Source: Sipunculus nudus (taxonomy: Eukaryota > Annelida > Sipuncula > Golfingiida > Sipunculidae). Taken from it: 64,000 nt of DNA. Positions within the stretch are counted from its first letter, which is position 1, and every line of letters starts with the position of its first letter. Location of the stretch: contig CM049312.1 of NCBI GenBank assembly GCA_026874595.1, positions 56,673,429 to 56,737,428 on the forward strand, written 5' to 3'. Under the pieces are notes generated by a model that did not search any database, had not been told where the DNA came from, and worked only from the letters and a program-made list of their open reading frames with translations. The translations under genes were made by a program, and so were the position numbers. Of the stretch, positions 1 through 25,271 are shown in pieces.

Positions 1-364
1 ACACTCGCTGTTCAATTTTGATACAAGTGTCTGCAGACATTTGAGAGGCAGTTTATTCTCCAAGAGCTGACAGCAAAACGCCTGAGCGCTCCAGCCCAGC
101 TCTTGAACGGACGAATGACTGCTGCCGGTACAATTAACACCACTTGACGACGATGAGTTACCTGTGCCGGCTTAGGTGGGAGTACTTTAACTTCTGAGAA
201 GAGAAAGCTATAGTCTTCTAGCATTTCGATAACGAAACGTGTAACTGCAATTGCCTTCACCACTGACACTATATATCTAAGCACTGGACAAACGTCTATA
301 TTTGACATTATAAAGTATAGAACTGGACAGGTGTGGAGGAATTCCAACTTGTTCACTGGAATTC
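1..364 (+). promoter_or_regulatory. Upstream flank / 5' UTR of Tbx1 with TATA-like box and T-box half-site
   Basis: TATAAAG lies at 309-315 and AGGTGTG, a T-box half-site, at 329-335, 30-36 bases before the ATG. If the TATA-like box is real, the 5' UTR would be only about 25 nt. Transcription could equally start left of the window. No upstream exon could be recognised here. Confidence 0.35.
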
Positions 365-15177
<14,813 letters not shown>

Positions 15178-16030
15178 ATCTATAGTCTTAAAATAATGCT
15201 GTTGCATTTTATATGATGATAAAATGAACTGAAAGCAATTAGATATTTCGACAACTAATGTATTGTTCACCTGGCGTGTGTATAATCCAGTCATTTTTGG
15301 ACTAATGCTGACTTTCGACTTAGGACCAAGAAGTGTTAGAGTATGACGTCACGAAGGCGATATATCATGTACTTGCCGATGTGAAATACTGAATACAAGT
15401 CGGATAAAATGTATATTTCGGCTGTGAGACCTGCAGTTTATGTTGTGCACAGGAAAACGTAATAATCATTGTTACTCCGATGATGATATTTACTAAAAAT
15501 TAAAATGGCACAAGTTGTTTGAAAATATTATTGAATTTAATTATATTGTTGTTTATATTTATACAATTTTTTTACACCACGAGTAAGTTAGATTTCCATC
15601 GTGGAGTCAATCTTTTTTTTTTTTGCCATGAACACTAAAGTATACAAAGTTTGTCATGGTCGTACAAGTATTTTTTTTTTCAAAATTACGGATTTTGGAA
15701 AATATAATAAGAGTACAGATTGTACACTTATAAAACCCATTATGTGCATCTAATCCCGAAGAAAATGAAGGATTTGAGAAAATAACCATAAATTATATAC
15801 TCTGTGTTAAATGGAATATGTTTGGAGTGACATAATCTATAGTTGCACTGAGACAAAGCAGTCGTACAGGATTACGACTGGCTGCAAACAAAGACAATGT
15901 CATTGTTGTTACAACTGCATATTGATCGCGCATGCGCGTGATATGTAAATGTTTAAACTTGCTGCGCGAGTTTGTTATTGTATCCCTTTTTCATCATTGT
16001 ATTTTACAAAATAAAACATCGTTAAATAGA
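15178..16030 (+). other. Probable 3' UTR of Tbx1
   Basis: Continuous AT-rich sequence after the stop. The AATAAA at 16010-16015 is a plausible poly(A) signal and would give a 3' UTR of about 0.85 kb. It contains a CpG palindrome GCGCATGCGC near 15930. The actual cleavage site is not determinable from sequence alone. Confidence 0.4.
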
Positions 16031-16744
16031 TGTAAAACCACATTTAATTAGAAAACGTATAGACAAAAGTAAACTTTTTTTTATAATTAAACTTAAAAAA
16101 AAAAGGAAACAAACATACACTTTAAACAAATACTTTAAGGATAATGTTCAATACTTAAGGACTCAGTGACTTGTATAAATATATTCAACATAGTCAACAT
16201 ATCTTCCTGCAGCAAAACTATGTTTACTTTTAGTCGCATTTCATGTAAATTAATAAACAAAACGTTTTTACAATACGTATTATTCTGTACTTTTTTGAAG
16301 CAACATGTACATACTTTGTATATCATTGAACAACGCTGTATATGTGCTTTGGCAGAGTTTACAATAAAATCTTGTAAATATTTAAATTCTGCTTTATGTT
16401 CTGTAATAACCAAAACAGCTTTATCATCTTACCTTAAGTGCATGACAGTATCATCGTCATCTTATAACCCCCCCCCCCCCACCCCTTCCCCAAACCCGGG
16501 GAGACGTTTTCGGTCCAAGTCTGTATAGCATTTCTTAATTATAATTGTAAATGCAATGCCATTTTAAGTACTGCATATTTTGAGAACAAAATGCTTTATC
16601 CCGAATGAATTCGAAAACTGTTGACCTTGACCATAACTTTAATAGTATACTGCATCTCCCCTAAACTCATGGATAGGGACCCATGCACGGGGAGAAATGT
16701 GTTTTTGCGACAGTGAATTATATATATATATAGATTCTAACCAC

Positions 16745-16792
16745 ATTCACCTGATGATCGGGTCGCATCCCGTGAAACAGTCTGTTGTGAAT
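16745..16792 (+). ncRNA. Hammerhead-ribozyme-like motif (type I arrangement)
   Basis: Order of parts: stem I ATTCAC (16745-16750), core CTGATGA (16751-16757), stem II CGGG/CCCG (16759-16762 with 16769-16772) with loop TCGCAT, core GAA (16774-16776), stem III ACA/TGT (16777-16779 with 16783-16785), then T786 as the cleavage-site base, then GTGAAT (16787-16792), which pairs fully with stem I. Both catalytic boxes and all three stems are present in the correct order. The weak points are a U-U at the 10.1/11.1 position instead of G-C, a three-base-pair stem III, and GUU rather than GUC at the cleavage site. It could be a decayed ribozyme of a retrozyme or Penelope-like element. Confidence 0.55.
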
Positions 16793-16878
16793 TAACAGTG
16801 TTGTTTTTCTTCAGAGTTATACCGCTCTGGCCTAGCTTGTAGGCCATAGATCACTTTACATCGGAGGGTAACACTACC

Positions 16879-16881
<3 letters not shown>

Positions 16882-16912
<31 letters not shown>
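16882..16912. repeat. (TA)n microsatellite
   Basis: Uninterrupted TA dinucleotide run of about 31 bases, 90 bases after the hammerhead-like motif. Confidence 0.9.
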
Positions 16913-16916
<4 letters not shown>

Positions 16917-17038
16917 CACACCATATTAGGCCATTATTGTTCTCCCTGCTGCATGCAAAGTAGCCGTGTCAACACGTAGTGGGTGAGACTATGACGTCAC
17001 TACCGTGACTACTCACTTCGCTCAAGTTCGCTGGTTCC

Positions 17039-17285
17039 TTTATATATGTTGGAGCCTGTCTGCGGATCTGGCCCATCTGCCCATGGGCTTGGCCCATATG
17101 AGGATCCGTTATTGCAGATGGGCAGCCCAATAACGGATTTGATACCATGCACTTTCTGGCCGGTCTGCAGATGGGCTTGGCCCAATAACCAATTTTAGTT
17201 TTGTTAGCTTTACGTTATTATTTTTTTTTTTTTATTATCTTGATGACTTTTGTACTCGGGCAAACATTTCTAAGCACTTAAATGG
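17039..17285 (+). repeat. Left arm of a ~240-bp inverted repeat
   Basis: Begins TTTATATATGTTGGAGCCTGT and ends in CACTTAAATG. It is the reverse complement of 21211-21439 with small indels: the left arm has extra bases after GCCTGT and lacks half of the palindrome found intact in the right arm. The arms enclose 3.9 kb. The pair could be long terminal inverted repeats of a DNA element or an inverted duplication. No target-site duplication was found. Confidence 0.75.
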
Positions 17286-17482
17286 ATTTGCCTGCTCTTG
17301 GGGTGTCCAACACACTTGTAATTCCCTCTAAAGCCAAGCTCGGAGAAGAGGTCAGCAAGTATTTACGGGTAGTCCCTGTTGATAGTCTGTTTGACGTCGC
17401 CAAGAACTTCCTCGAGAGGGAGGTGGACCATGCAGGATATCGAAAGACCTTTGCCCATGTTAGTGCTTCATTTATCATGTAA
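17282..17482 (+). CDS. Unrecognised 66-residue open frame (possible exon or gene fragment)
   Basis: Opens with MDLPALGVSNTLVIP and ends in FAHVSASFIM before TAA. It is richer in GC and more protein-like in composition than the surrounding AT-rich sequence. It begins at the inner edge of the left inverted repeat, and CAT|GTAAGG just before the stop could be a splice donor. I do not recognise a family. It could be a captured gene fragment inside the inverted-repeat element or a chance frame; nothing similar was seen elsewhere in the window. Confidence 0.25.
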   Translation: MDLPALGVSNTLVIPSKAKLGEEVSKYLRVVPVDSLFDVAKNFLEREVDHAGYRKTFAHVSASFIM

Positions 17483-17879
17483 GGTGTATCCGATATTAAG
17501 TTGGTGAATTGGTCATACCTAAATGCGTTTACCTTTAAGTGTTATTATAGTGTTAGTGACAACCAAGTTAACTTGAAAGCCCTCACAGAGCACATGCCTC
17601 CGCCTGTATATACGTACCAATGAAAGTACACTCGGTTATATGACATGAAATAGTATATGGCCTATTAGACAAAAAGGTACAACCCTATCAAAATAGTGTG
17701 CCATTTAAACCCCCGTATTATCATAATTTATTCAATTTATATAATATAGATTTATTTAACATATATGTTTATTGTCCCGAATCCAAACAGGGTCCATAAA
17801 TAAGTTTAGAATAGTTCCTTGTAAGCTGAGCTAAATTTTTATTCGATAACAGTATCCCACACAGACCGAAATTATTGTA

Positions 17880-20191
17880 TCCCCAGACAAAGTCGGGGGA
17901 TACTATGTTTTCATACCGGTCCCGCCGCCGCCGATGGGCATATAAATCTTGTTGGCGCGATAACCCAAAAAATATTTTACGGAACTTTACCAAACTTGGT
18001 ATATGTATAGATATGGGTGAGAGGACGACGCCTATTTAAAATGAGGTCATGACCTTTACTAGGAGAGTGTCCTTGACCTTGAATAGGTCCAATTTTGGGG
18101 AAAATCACACAAATTCTTTAATATCTCAAGAAATCTTGCATGGATTTATCCCAAAATCAAGTTGATGGAAGATCATGGATAGGGTTGTCATGTTCCAGAA
18201 ACTGGTGGCGCCACCTATTATTCTTTACTTGTTTTCGTGCCGTTTAATACCCCCAAAATTGCAACCTTACAGTACTGTGAGCATTATAAGTCAAAAACTA
18301 ATGGACAGATTTCTTTTATATTATGCATATACATAGGTATTGGTTATGGGATGATGTTTATTTAAATTGGGGTCATGACCTTTCCTATGATAGTGGCCTT
18401 GACCTTGAATATTGCCATATATGGTGAAAATCACACACCTCTTATGATATCTCCAGTGTTGATAGCCATATGGATTTCAAACATGACTTATGTATGGCCA
18501 ACCACTAAAGTAAGAACCCTACAGGTTCTAGGGTCATGAGTTCAAAGGTCAAGATCACTGGACCGGCATTTTAAAAGATACTGTGGATGCATTTTAAGCC
18601 AAACTTTCATCCTAGGTCTTCCATCTTGAATATATAGCTCACTTGCCAATAGTGGATGATCCATATAAATTTTGGGGTCACAAGGTCAAAGGTCAAGGCC
18701 ACAGGAGCTATCTGTCCAAAAATTAGTTTCTGGATGATAATCCTGCTTTTATTGATGTATTGATTTCAAACTTGACTTATATATGTCCCATTGAAAAAGC
18801 AAGACTCCAATTTATTTTAGGGGTCATGAGGTCAAAGGTCAAGATCACAGGACACATCTTTAAAAAGATTGTGGATGCATTTTCAGCCAAACATTTCATC
18901 TCAGACCTTTCATCTTGCACATGTAAGTCATCTGCCAATAAAGGAAGACCCCTATCAGTTTTGAGGTCACAAGGTCGAAGGTGAAGGTCACAGGAGCCAT
19001 CTGTCCAAAAATTAGTTTCTGGATGATAAATCCTGCTTTTATTGATGTATGGATTTCAAACTTGACTTGTATATGTCCCATTGGAAAAGCAAGACCCAAA
19101 TTGATTTTGGGGTCATGAGGTCAAAGGTCAAGGTCACAGGACATCTTTAAAAAGATTGTGGATGCATTTTCAGCCAAACAATTCATCTCAGATCTTTCAT
19201 CTTGCACATATAGTTCACCTGCCAAGAGTGGAAGAACCCTATCAATGTTGAGGTCACAAGGTCAAAAGTGAAGGTAACAGGAGCCATCTGTCCAAAAATT
19301 AGTTTCTGGATGATAATTCCTTTCTTACTGATGTATGGATTTCAATCTTGACTTGTATTTGACCCATTGGAAAAGCAAGACCCGAATTGATTTTGGGGTC
19401 ATGAGGTCAAAGGTCAAGGTCACAGGTAACCTCTTTAAAATGATTGTGGATGCATTTTCAGTCAAACAATTCATCTCAGATCTTTCATCTTGCACATATA
19501 GTTCACCTGCCAAGAGTGGAAGAACCCTATCAATTTTGAGGTCACAAGGTCAAAAGTGAAGGTCAGAGGAGCCATCCGTCCAAAAATTAGTTTCTGGATG
19601 ATAATTCCTTCTTTTACTGATGTATGGATTTCAAACTTGACTTGAATTTGACCCATTGGAAAAGCAAGACCTGAATTGATTTTGGGGTCATGAGGTCAAA
19701 GGTCAAGGTCATAGGAAACCTCTTTAAAAAGATTGTGGATGCATTTTCAGCTAAACAATTCATCCCAGATCTTTCATCTTGCACATATAGTTCACCTGCC
19801 AAGAGTGGAAGACCCCTATCAATTTTGAGGTCACAAGGTCAAAGGTGAAGGTCACAGGAGCCATCTGTCCAAAAATTATTTCTGGATGATAATATCTGCT
19901 TTTATTGATGTATGGATTTCAAACTTGACTTGTATATGTCCTATTGGAAAAACAAGACCAGAATTGATTTTGGGGTCATGAGGTCAAAGGTCAAGGTCAC
20001 AGGACACATCTTTAAAAAGATCAAGGTCACAGGACCAACATCTTCAACAAGATTGTGGATTGTAAGATGGAAGAAACAATAAATATGCCAAGTGTCAGTA
20101 TATGCTGCTAAAAATGGGGGTCTATTTATAAAGAGGGAGGCCTACTATGTCTGGGGATACTCTGGCACCTGCGGTGCCAAGAAATGTCTAG
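17880..20191 (+). mobile_element. Non-autonomous Helitron-like element B with 288-bp tandem repeats
   Basis: Same family as the element at 10871. The left end is TCCCCAGACAAAG after A17879. The right end is GTCTGGGGATA, hairpin GGCACC-TGC-GGTGCC (20164-20178), ten-base spacer, CTAG (20188-20191), then T. The interior has a CCGCCGCCG-containing leader, then near-identical units of about 288 bp made of two ~145-bp halves (cores near 19110, 19398, 19685 and 19972 alternate with halves near 18964, 19251, 19540 and 19828). Each half carries an AGGTCA array. No Rep/helicase coding is present, so it must depend on a helper. It is more homogeneous than element A and so probably younger or recently amplified. 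Confidence 0.8.
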
Positions 20192-21210
20192 TTAATATGC
20201 TGGTATTAACTACAATTTTGGTAGTTTTATCGTATAAATTTTATCTCTTCATTATTTATCTTCTGAGTATAAAGTATACTTATATTTATCCAAAATGGTT
20301 TATAAGGAGTCTTGTCACAATTTAAATTTTATATTTATATTTATATTTTATATATTAAAACATATTTATATATTAAACATCGTGATGATTGCTTGTTTCA
20401 GAGATCTATTCATTTATCAGTTGTATCTTATAAATTGTTATATATTAAAAATAAAATAAACTTTACTATTTCTGTGAAAGATATGTAAAACATAACCCTA
20501 TCGTTTTGTTTAAATTTATTTTGTGGCGTTTTTGCCCTGGCCTTTGCAAAGACACTACTCTCCGGCAATGACCCCTGCAGCCAAAACTACATTTAACCTC
20601 GGCATCATCTCTCAGTCTGTGATAACCTGAAAAAAAAGGAGTACTGTCCGACTTCCCTGCTGCTCTCATCACAACGACGCCAACAATTCTGTAGGAATGC
20701 TAAGAAGAGAGCTTATCAATAAGACACTTCTCCAAAAGAAACTGTATCAAGATGTGTTATTGTGGTGAAAGTGCATGATTGTGATTGACTCTGAGATCAA
20801 ATGACTCACGAGAGAGTGTTTGCTACATATATTACTATTCTATTGTCAGAATGTATGAGGTAACCTTGATATATATGAGGATATTAAAAATGAATATGAG
20901 AAACTGATTTGTACCACATATAATTTCTCTTTAGTAAATTGTATGTACCGTGGAAGTCACATCTATGTGGTAATGTAAATGAGATTTTTTCGCAACAGCT
21001 GTAATTAATCTTTGGTAAAAGTGAACCTAATTAAACTCTTAACATCACACGAATGCAATGTAGACTAATTAAGAATTGTGTGTAAAAAGTTATTTAATAG
21101 GGTATTGTAACACTGCATGCACATCTATGTAGTTTTCTATGTACATCTATGTAATTTTGATGAAAAAATTATTGATGTAAGGCTGTGATAGTGATTTATG
21201 TTTCAATTAA

Positions 21211-21439
21211 CACATTTAAGTTCTGAGAAATGTTTGTCGGAGTACAAAAGTCATCAAGATAATAAAATAATAACGTATTACTAACAAAAACTAAAATTGG
21301 TTATCGGGCCAAGCCCATCTGCAGATGGGCCAGAAAGTGCAGGGTATCAAATCCGTTATTGGGCTGCCCATCTGCAGATGGGCAGCCCAATAACGGATCC
21401 TCATATGGGCCAAGCTCACAGGCTCCAACATATATAAAA
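21211..21439 (-). repeat. Right arm of the ~240-bp inverted repeat, with a 48-bp perfect palindrome
   Basis: Reverse complement of 17039-17285. Positions 21351-21398 form a perfect 48-bp palindrome centred on CTGCAG, with arms running from ATCCGTTATTGGGC. A second palindrome around GCCCATCTGCAGATGGGC lies at about 21313-21330. In the left arm the long palindrome has lost part of one half. Confidence 0.75.
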
Positions 21440-21471
21440 GTGGGCAAATACACATGCAGAGGGGAAGGGAA

Positions 21472-21550
21472 TCTGGAGTATAGCCAATTAAGTGGTTAAG
21501 GCAACCGACCGAAAATCGGAAGATCGTGGGTTCGATTCCCAACTTCAGCC
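21472..21550 (+). repeat. tRNA-derived SINE head (Phe-like cloverleaf)
   Basis: A cloverleaf can be drawn: acceptor stem CTGGAG with CTTCAG (one G-U), D arm TAGCC..GTGG..GGC, anticodon stem CCGA/TCGG with loop CCGAAAA (anticodon GAA, but U33 is C), and T arm with GGTTCGATTCC, a perfect RNA polymerase III B box. Mismatches in the anticodon and T stems and the loss of U33 argue against a working tRNA. The (TA)n tract directly downstream (21562-21642) suits a SINE tail. It lies just outside the right inverted-repeat arm. Confidence 0.65.
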
Positions 21551-21560
21551 AACTTCATTG

Positions 21561-21561
<1 letters not shown>

Positions 21562-21642
<81 letters not shown>
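21562..21642. repeat. (TA)n microsatellite
   Basis: 81-bp TA tract immediately after the tRNA-like sequence. Confidence 0.95.
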
Positions 21643-21645
<3 letters not shown>

Positions 21646-24600
21646 TGATAAGGCGGCGATTATAAACGCGGACTTATTAATACAGGTCTCCAAACCGATA
21701 AAAATGCGATAGGATTTCTTCAGGAACTTCTGGGAGTAATTTTACATACCCTAACTTTGCTCCTATATATAGAACCATGCGACCTGCATGGGCACTTCTT
21801 GGTACTAAGAAAATATATACATGCAAGATATACGGTGATATGTAATGAAACATTTCATGAGTTTTCTTTTATCCAATTAATAAACTTTTTGGGAGCAAGA
21901 GAATTATTATGCATAAAAATGAAAGAACATGCATTAATAGGAAAAAACATTCCATATATAAAAAATATATGTAAATATATTTTAGTATTTTTTAATAACG
22001 ACTGGGCGCAGACTGCATCCAAAATCGAAATCAAACTATTTAATTAAAATTTATCATGAAAATTCTCCTAAATTAGGTTGATCTTATTTTCTTAAAAGTC
22101 CCATTCATTATATCAAATAGTTCTTAACTATACTTTTATTTATTCTTTTTCAATATGGGCTATCTTGTTTCCTTGTCTGAGAGTTGCACGCTTGATTATT
22201 ATACGAATTTACCATATATGAGACAGAGGTTACGCTCTTCGGCCTGGTCTTATACTAAACATGTAATGGGATTTGGCGGCTTACGGTGTCGTACACGCAG
22301 AGGCTTGCTTTTGGAAAAGACGAAAGAGGAAAGAAGCACATAAAAAAGGCCTGCATGTCCAGAACAATTAGGACTAAGCTGCAAAATTGGTTTAAACCCC
22401 TTAAACAGGTTGCAGCTGCCAAAAAAAAGGTATAGGTGCATGGGTTTCACGCAGACCCCACCGCTGCCCCTTTCAGAATCCGCTACTGATACCCCATGCC
22501 ATCAGCAGCATCCTCTCGGTTACCGTTCTATTCAGAATGGTCATTTTTCGAGAAACCATGCATGAAATTGTACTTTGATGATCTACATAAGTTCTGATAA
22601 TTTTTGGATGGTGCAATTTTCGTGACTGTTGTTTCAGTTACTTTTAGAAAGTATAGTTGTGTACCTTTATTAAAATACAGGAAAGCCCAGCAATCAGTGA
22701 TAATGATAATACTCAAATGAAGTCCTTCAACATTTATAATTTTCTTCTTCATTTAGCACGTGACGCACGAGGACGAAATTGAAAGAAGTATTTCAACAAA
22801 GGAAGAATCTCTCCTCCAATTCATAAAAAAAATCTCCCTTGTCGGATGTTACTAAAATTATTCTTTTTCTATAAGCTGTGTTAGCACATTCCATGAACAG
22901 ATATACCTTAAACCAGCGATAATATGGAAAGTTTCTCCGTGTGAACGAGTGACTTTTGGGCCAGTTCATTCTAAAGGACTTACTGAGCTGTTCACCCCAG
23001 CAGGAGGTGGCAGGTCTCCGGGACAGGTTCTCCCACAGTAGCTGTATCAGTTTGGGGTTAGTTTCAGCCACCCAAACCAGGAAACAACACAAACAAGCTA
23101 CGAGGGAAGACATTACAATGGCGCAAGTGATCACAGAGATACTTCACGGGGCGGGGATCGAATTCCAAACTCCGGACTAAGGGGCATCGCGTGAGGGGTT
23201 TGTTTTTCTTCCCCACCCTTCACAGCGGGAAACAAATACACTCTCTGCATACCCCGTTTATCTCAAACGCGCCATAGATCATAACAAGAAACGATTGTCC
23301 CCCCTGGTGTCCGGGGTACGTATCACTGGGCTTTCCATCATTTACGGTAGTACCCGTGTCACCTTATGGTATAAACTCCCGTGGTTGGGGTGACAACTTG
23401 TGACCTCTGAACCCGAACCTCGTACTCTTGAGAGTTTTCCACTTGAGCCGGCGAGCTTCTGCACATGCGTGGCTACTTTCTTGTATCATGTTATGAAATA
23501 GCAAAGTCTTGCTTGATTATATATGGGCTAATCCTGCTGTTTTCCACTTCTACGCAGACTCAAGTGGTCCTTTATGTATTGGTATATTTAGGCGCAAGTG
23601 ACAGTATTGCTGGATTATTTACGGTAGCTGTTCTCGCGCCCCCACTCAAACAGGTGTCTTAGATATTTTAGCCACTTGTGCTTTCTTCCAGGACTATATA
23701 ATATTCAGGATCAACACCTGTCTTGAAACGATGCTAGCTAGGCCTTATGTACCCTGTGTAGCTTAAGATATAAACAATAATGCGATAAAATACGCTATTC
23801 ATGTACAAAGTTATATCCCAGTTTTTTTCATGATCAAAATATTCGGTACAAAGTCCTCTAAAACAATATATGCTGCAGGTTTTCTAAATGATATAATACA
23901 AAGTACTGTTCATGTTACATATGTGTCTCGTCGTAAGGCCCCTTAGCAAAATAAACTGGTATGTAATGTCCACAGGTGTTTTAGAGAAATGTGCCAAACG
24001 CGACACGTACATTTCTAATCCTGTATATACATATATATGGGATAACCGGAAGTCAAATCACTTCCAGGTGTAACATTAAAATCCCAGGGCTATAAGGACT
24101 TTTTTCAATTAACTGGTATCCCAATGTGTTCAAAGGCATGCAGGGGCAGTTTATTAAAGTGCAATGTTTAATAAATACCGGTATATACCTCATGCAATGC
24201 ACCATATATAAAGGCCTATTATTGGGACTTTGATGTTTTGTCCAAATAAAGTCTTCTACCAGTTTCTTTATCTTTCTTTATAACGGGGGTCTAGACGGTT
24301 GGGTGGTAAAACGCTCGTCTGTTTCCTCGGGATTTGCAATGCATGAGAGAGGCGATGTTGTTGTTGCCCCGCAAATAAAGGCCGGTGGTTTTCTTTGGTT
24401 CCTCTTGTATACTCCACCTCTATAGACACTACTGAACGCCACTACCTGGGCCGAATAGTTGTAATAGCTATTTTTTTTAATATCCAATTCGTATCTTATG
24501 AATTTACAGATAGACATGCCATAAAATTTCAATATTCTATCACGAAAGCAAACAGAAACCTAAACTTGCATGTTACAAGTATAATGTCGACGGAACACTG

Positions 24601-25216
24601 AGTTCGCGTGTCACGTACCTATTAAAGTATATATGCTAAGTTCATTCATATTTAAAAGATCTTTAATTTTCACTCATTACTTTTATTTCCTTTTTTAAAT
24701 AATTTAATGTTTCTTCAGCAAAAATCCTTTAAGTGAAACAGACATCCACAGGGATATTCATCCTCCCTACATATATTCTTACAAACAATGGTGATAAACC
24801 CTTAAACTCGGCAGTAAACACCATATTGTCAAGTGGGTGGGTCCTGTTATGTAACAAGTCCATTTGTCATGTGGAGATGTTCTGAATGTTTTGTTTCCTT
24901 TGCTTTTACACGATCAAGTGGGACCGCTGCCTCGCGGCGACGCTCCGCAGACAACAGAGCTTACTTATATCGTACAGATATAATACAGCTATAGGGGACT
25001 GCCTTTTTTGCATCGTTTATCAAAATGATGAATCTATACGCATTTTTTAAAAATAAATTAGATAAAGTCATGCATTATTTCTGCTCAGATAGCCACTCAA
25101 GACCTTGCAGTTGAGATGGAAATTCTGAAACGTCTTCATTTGTCTAGATTTGAGATAAAACTTGAATAAGCACAAACATAACTTAATGCCATTCATCTAA
25201 GAATAGCAAGAGATGA

Positions 25217-25218
<2 letters not shown>
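21643..25218. other. Intergenic, no gene recognised
   Basis: AT-rich flanks with a GC-richer stretch at about 22920-23470. Open frames on both strands there (22793-23134 minus, 22956-23180 plus) resemble no known protein. No RNA or mobile-element ends were recognised. Confidence 0.5.

Positions 25219-25266
<48 letters not shown>
25219..25266. repeat. (TA)n microsatellite
   Basis: 48-bp TA tract in otherwise AT-rich intergenic sequence. Confidence 0.9.

Positions 25267-25271
<5 letters not shown>

Noticed and set aside
12-356. 114-codon open frame on the minus strand before Tbx1
   Set aside because: It lies in the Tbx1 5' flank, has no recognisable domain and no splice or promoter support.
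16135-16528. Overlapping 92- and 120-codon frames
   Set aside because: Low-complexity AT-rich translations without domains; one ends in a poly-C stretch.
21472-21550. Functional tRNA-Phe gene
   Set aside because: U33 is replaced by C, stems are mismatched, and the sequence is joined to a TA tail, which fits a SINE better.
24296-24380. tRNA-like word GGTTGGGTGGTAAAACGCTC
   Set aside because: No B box follows at the right distance and no cloverleaf can be drawn.
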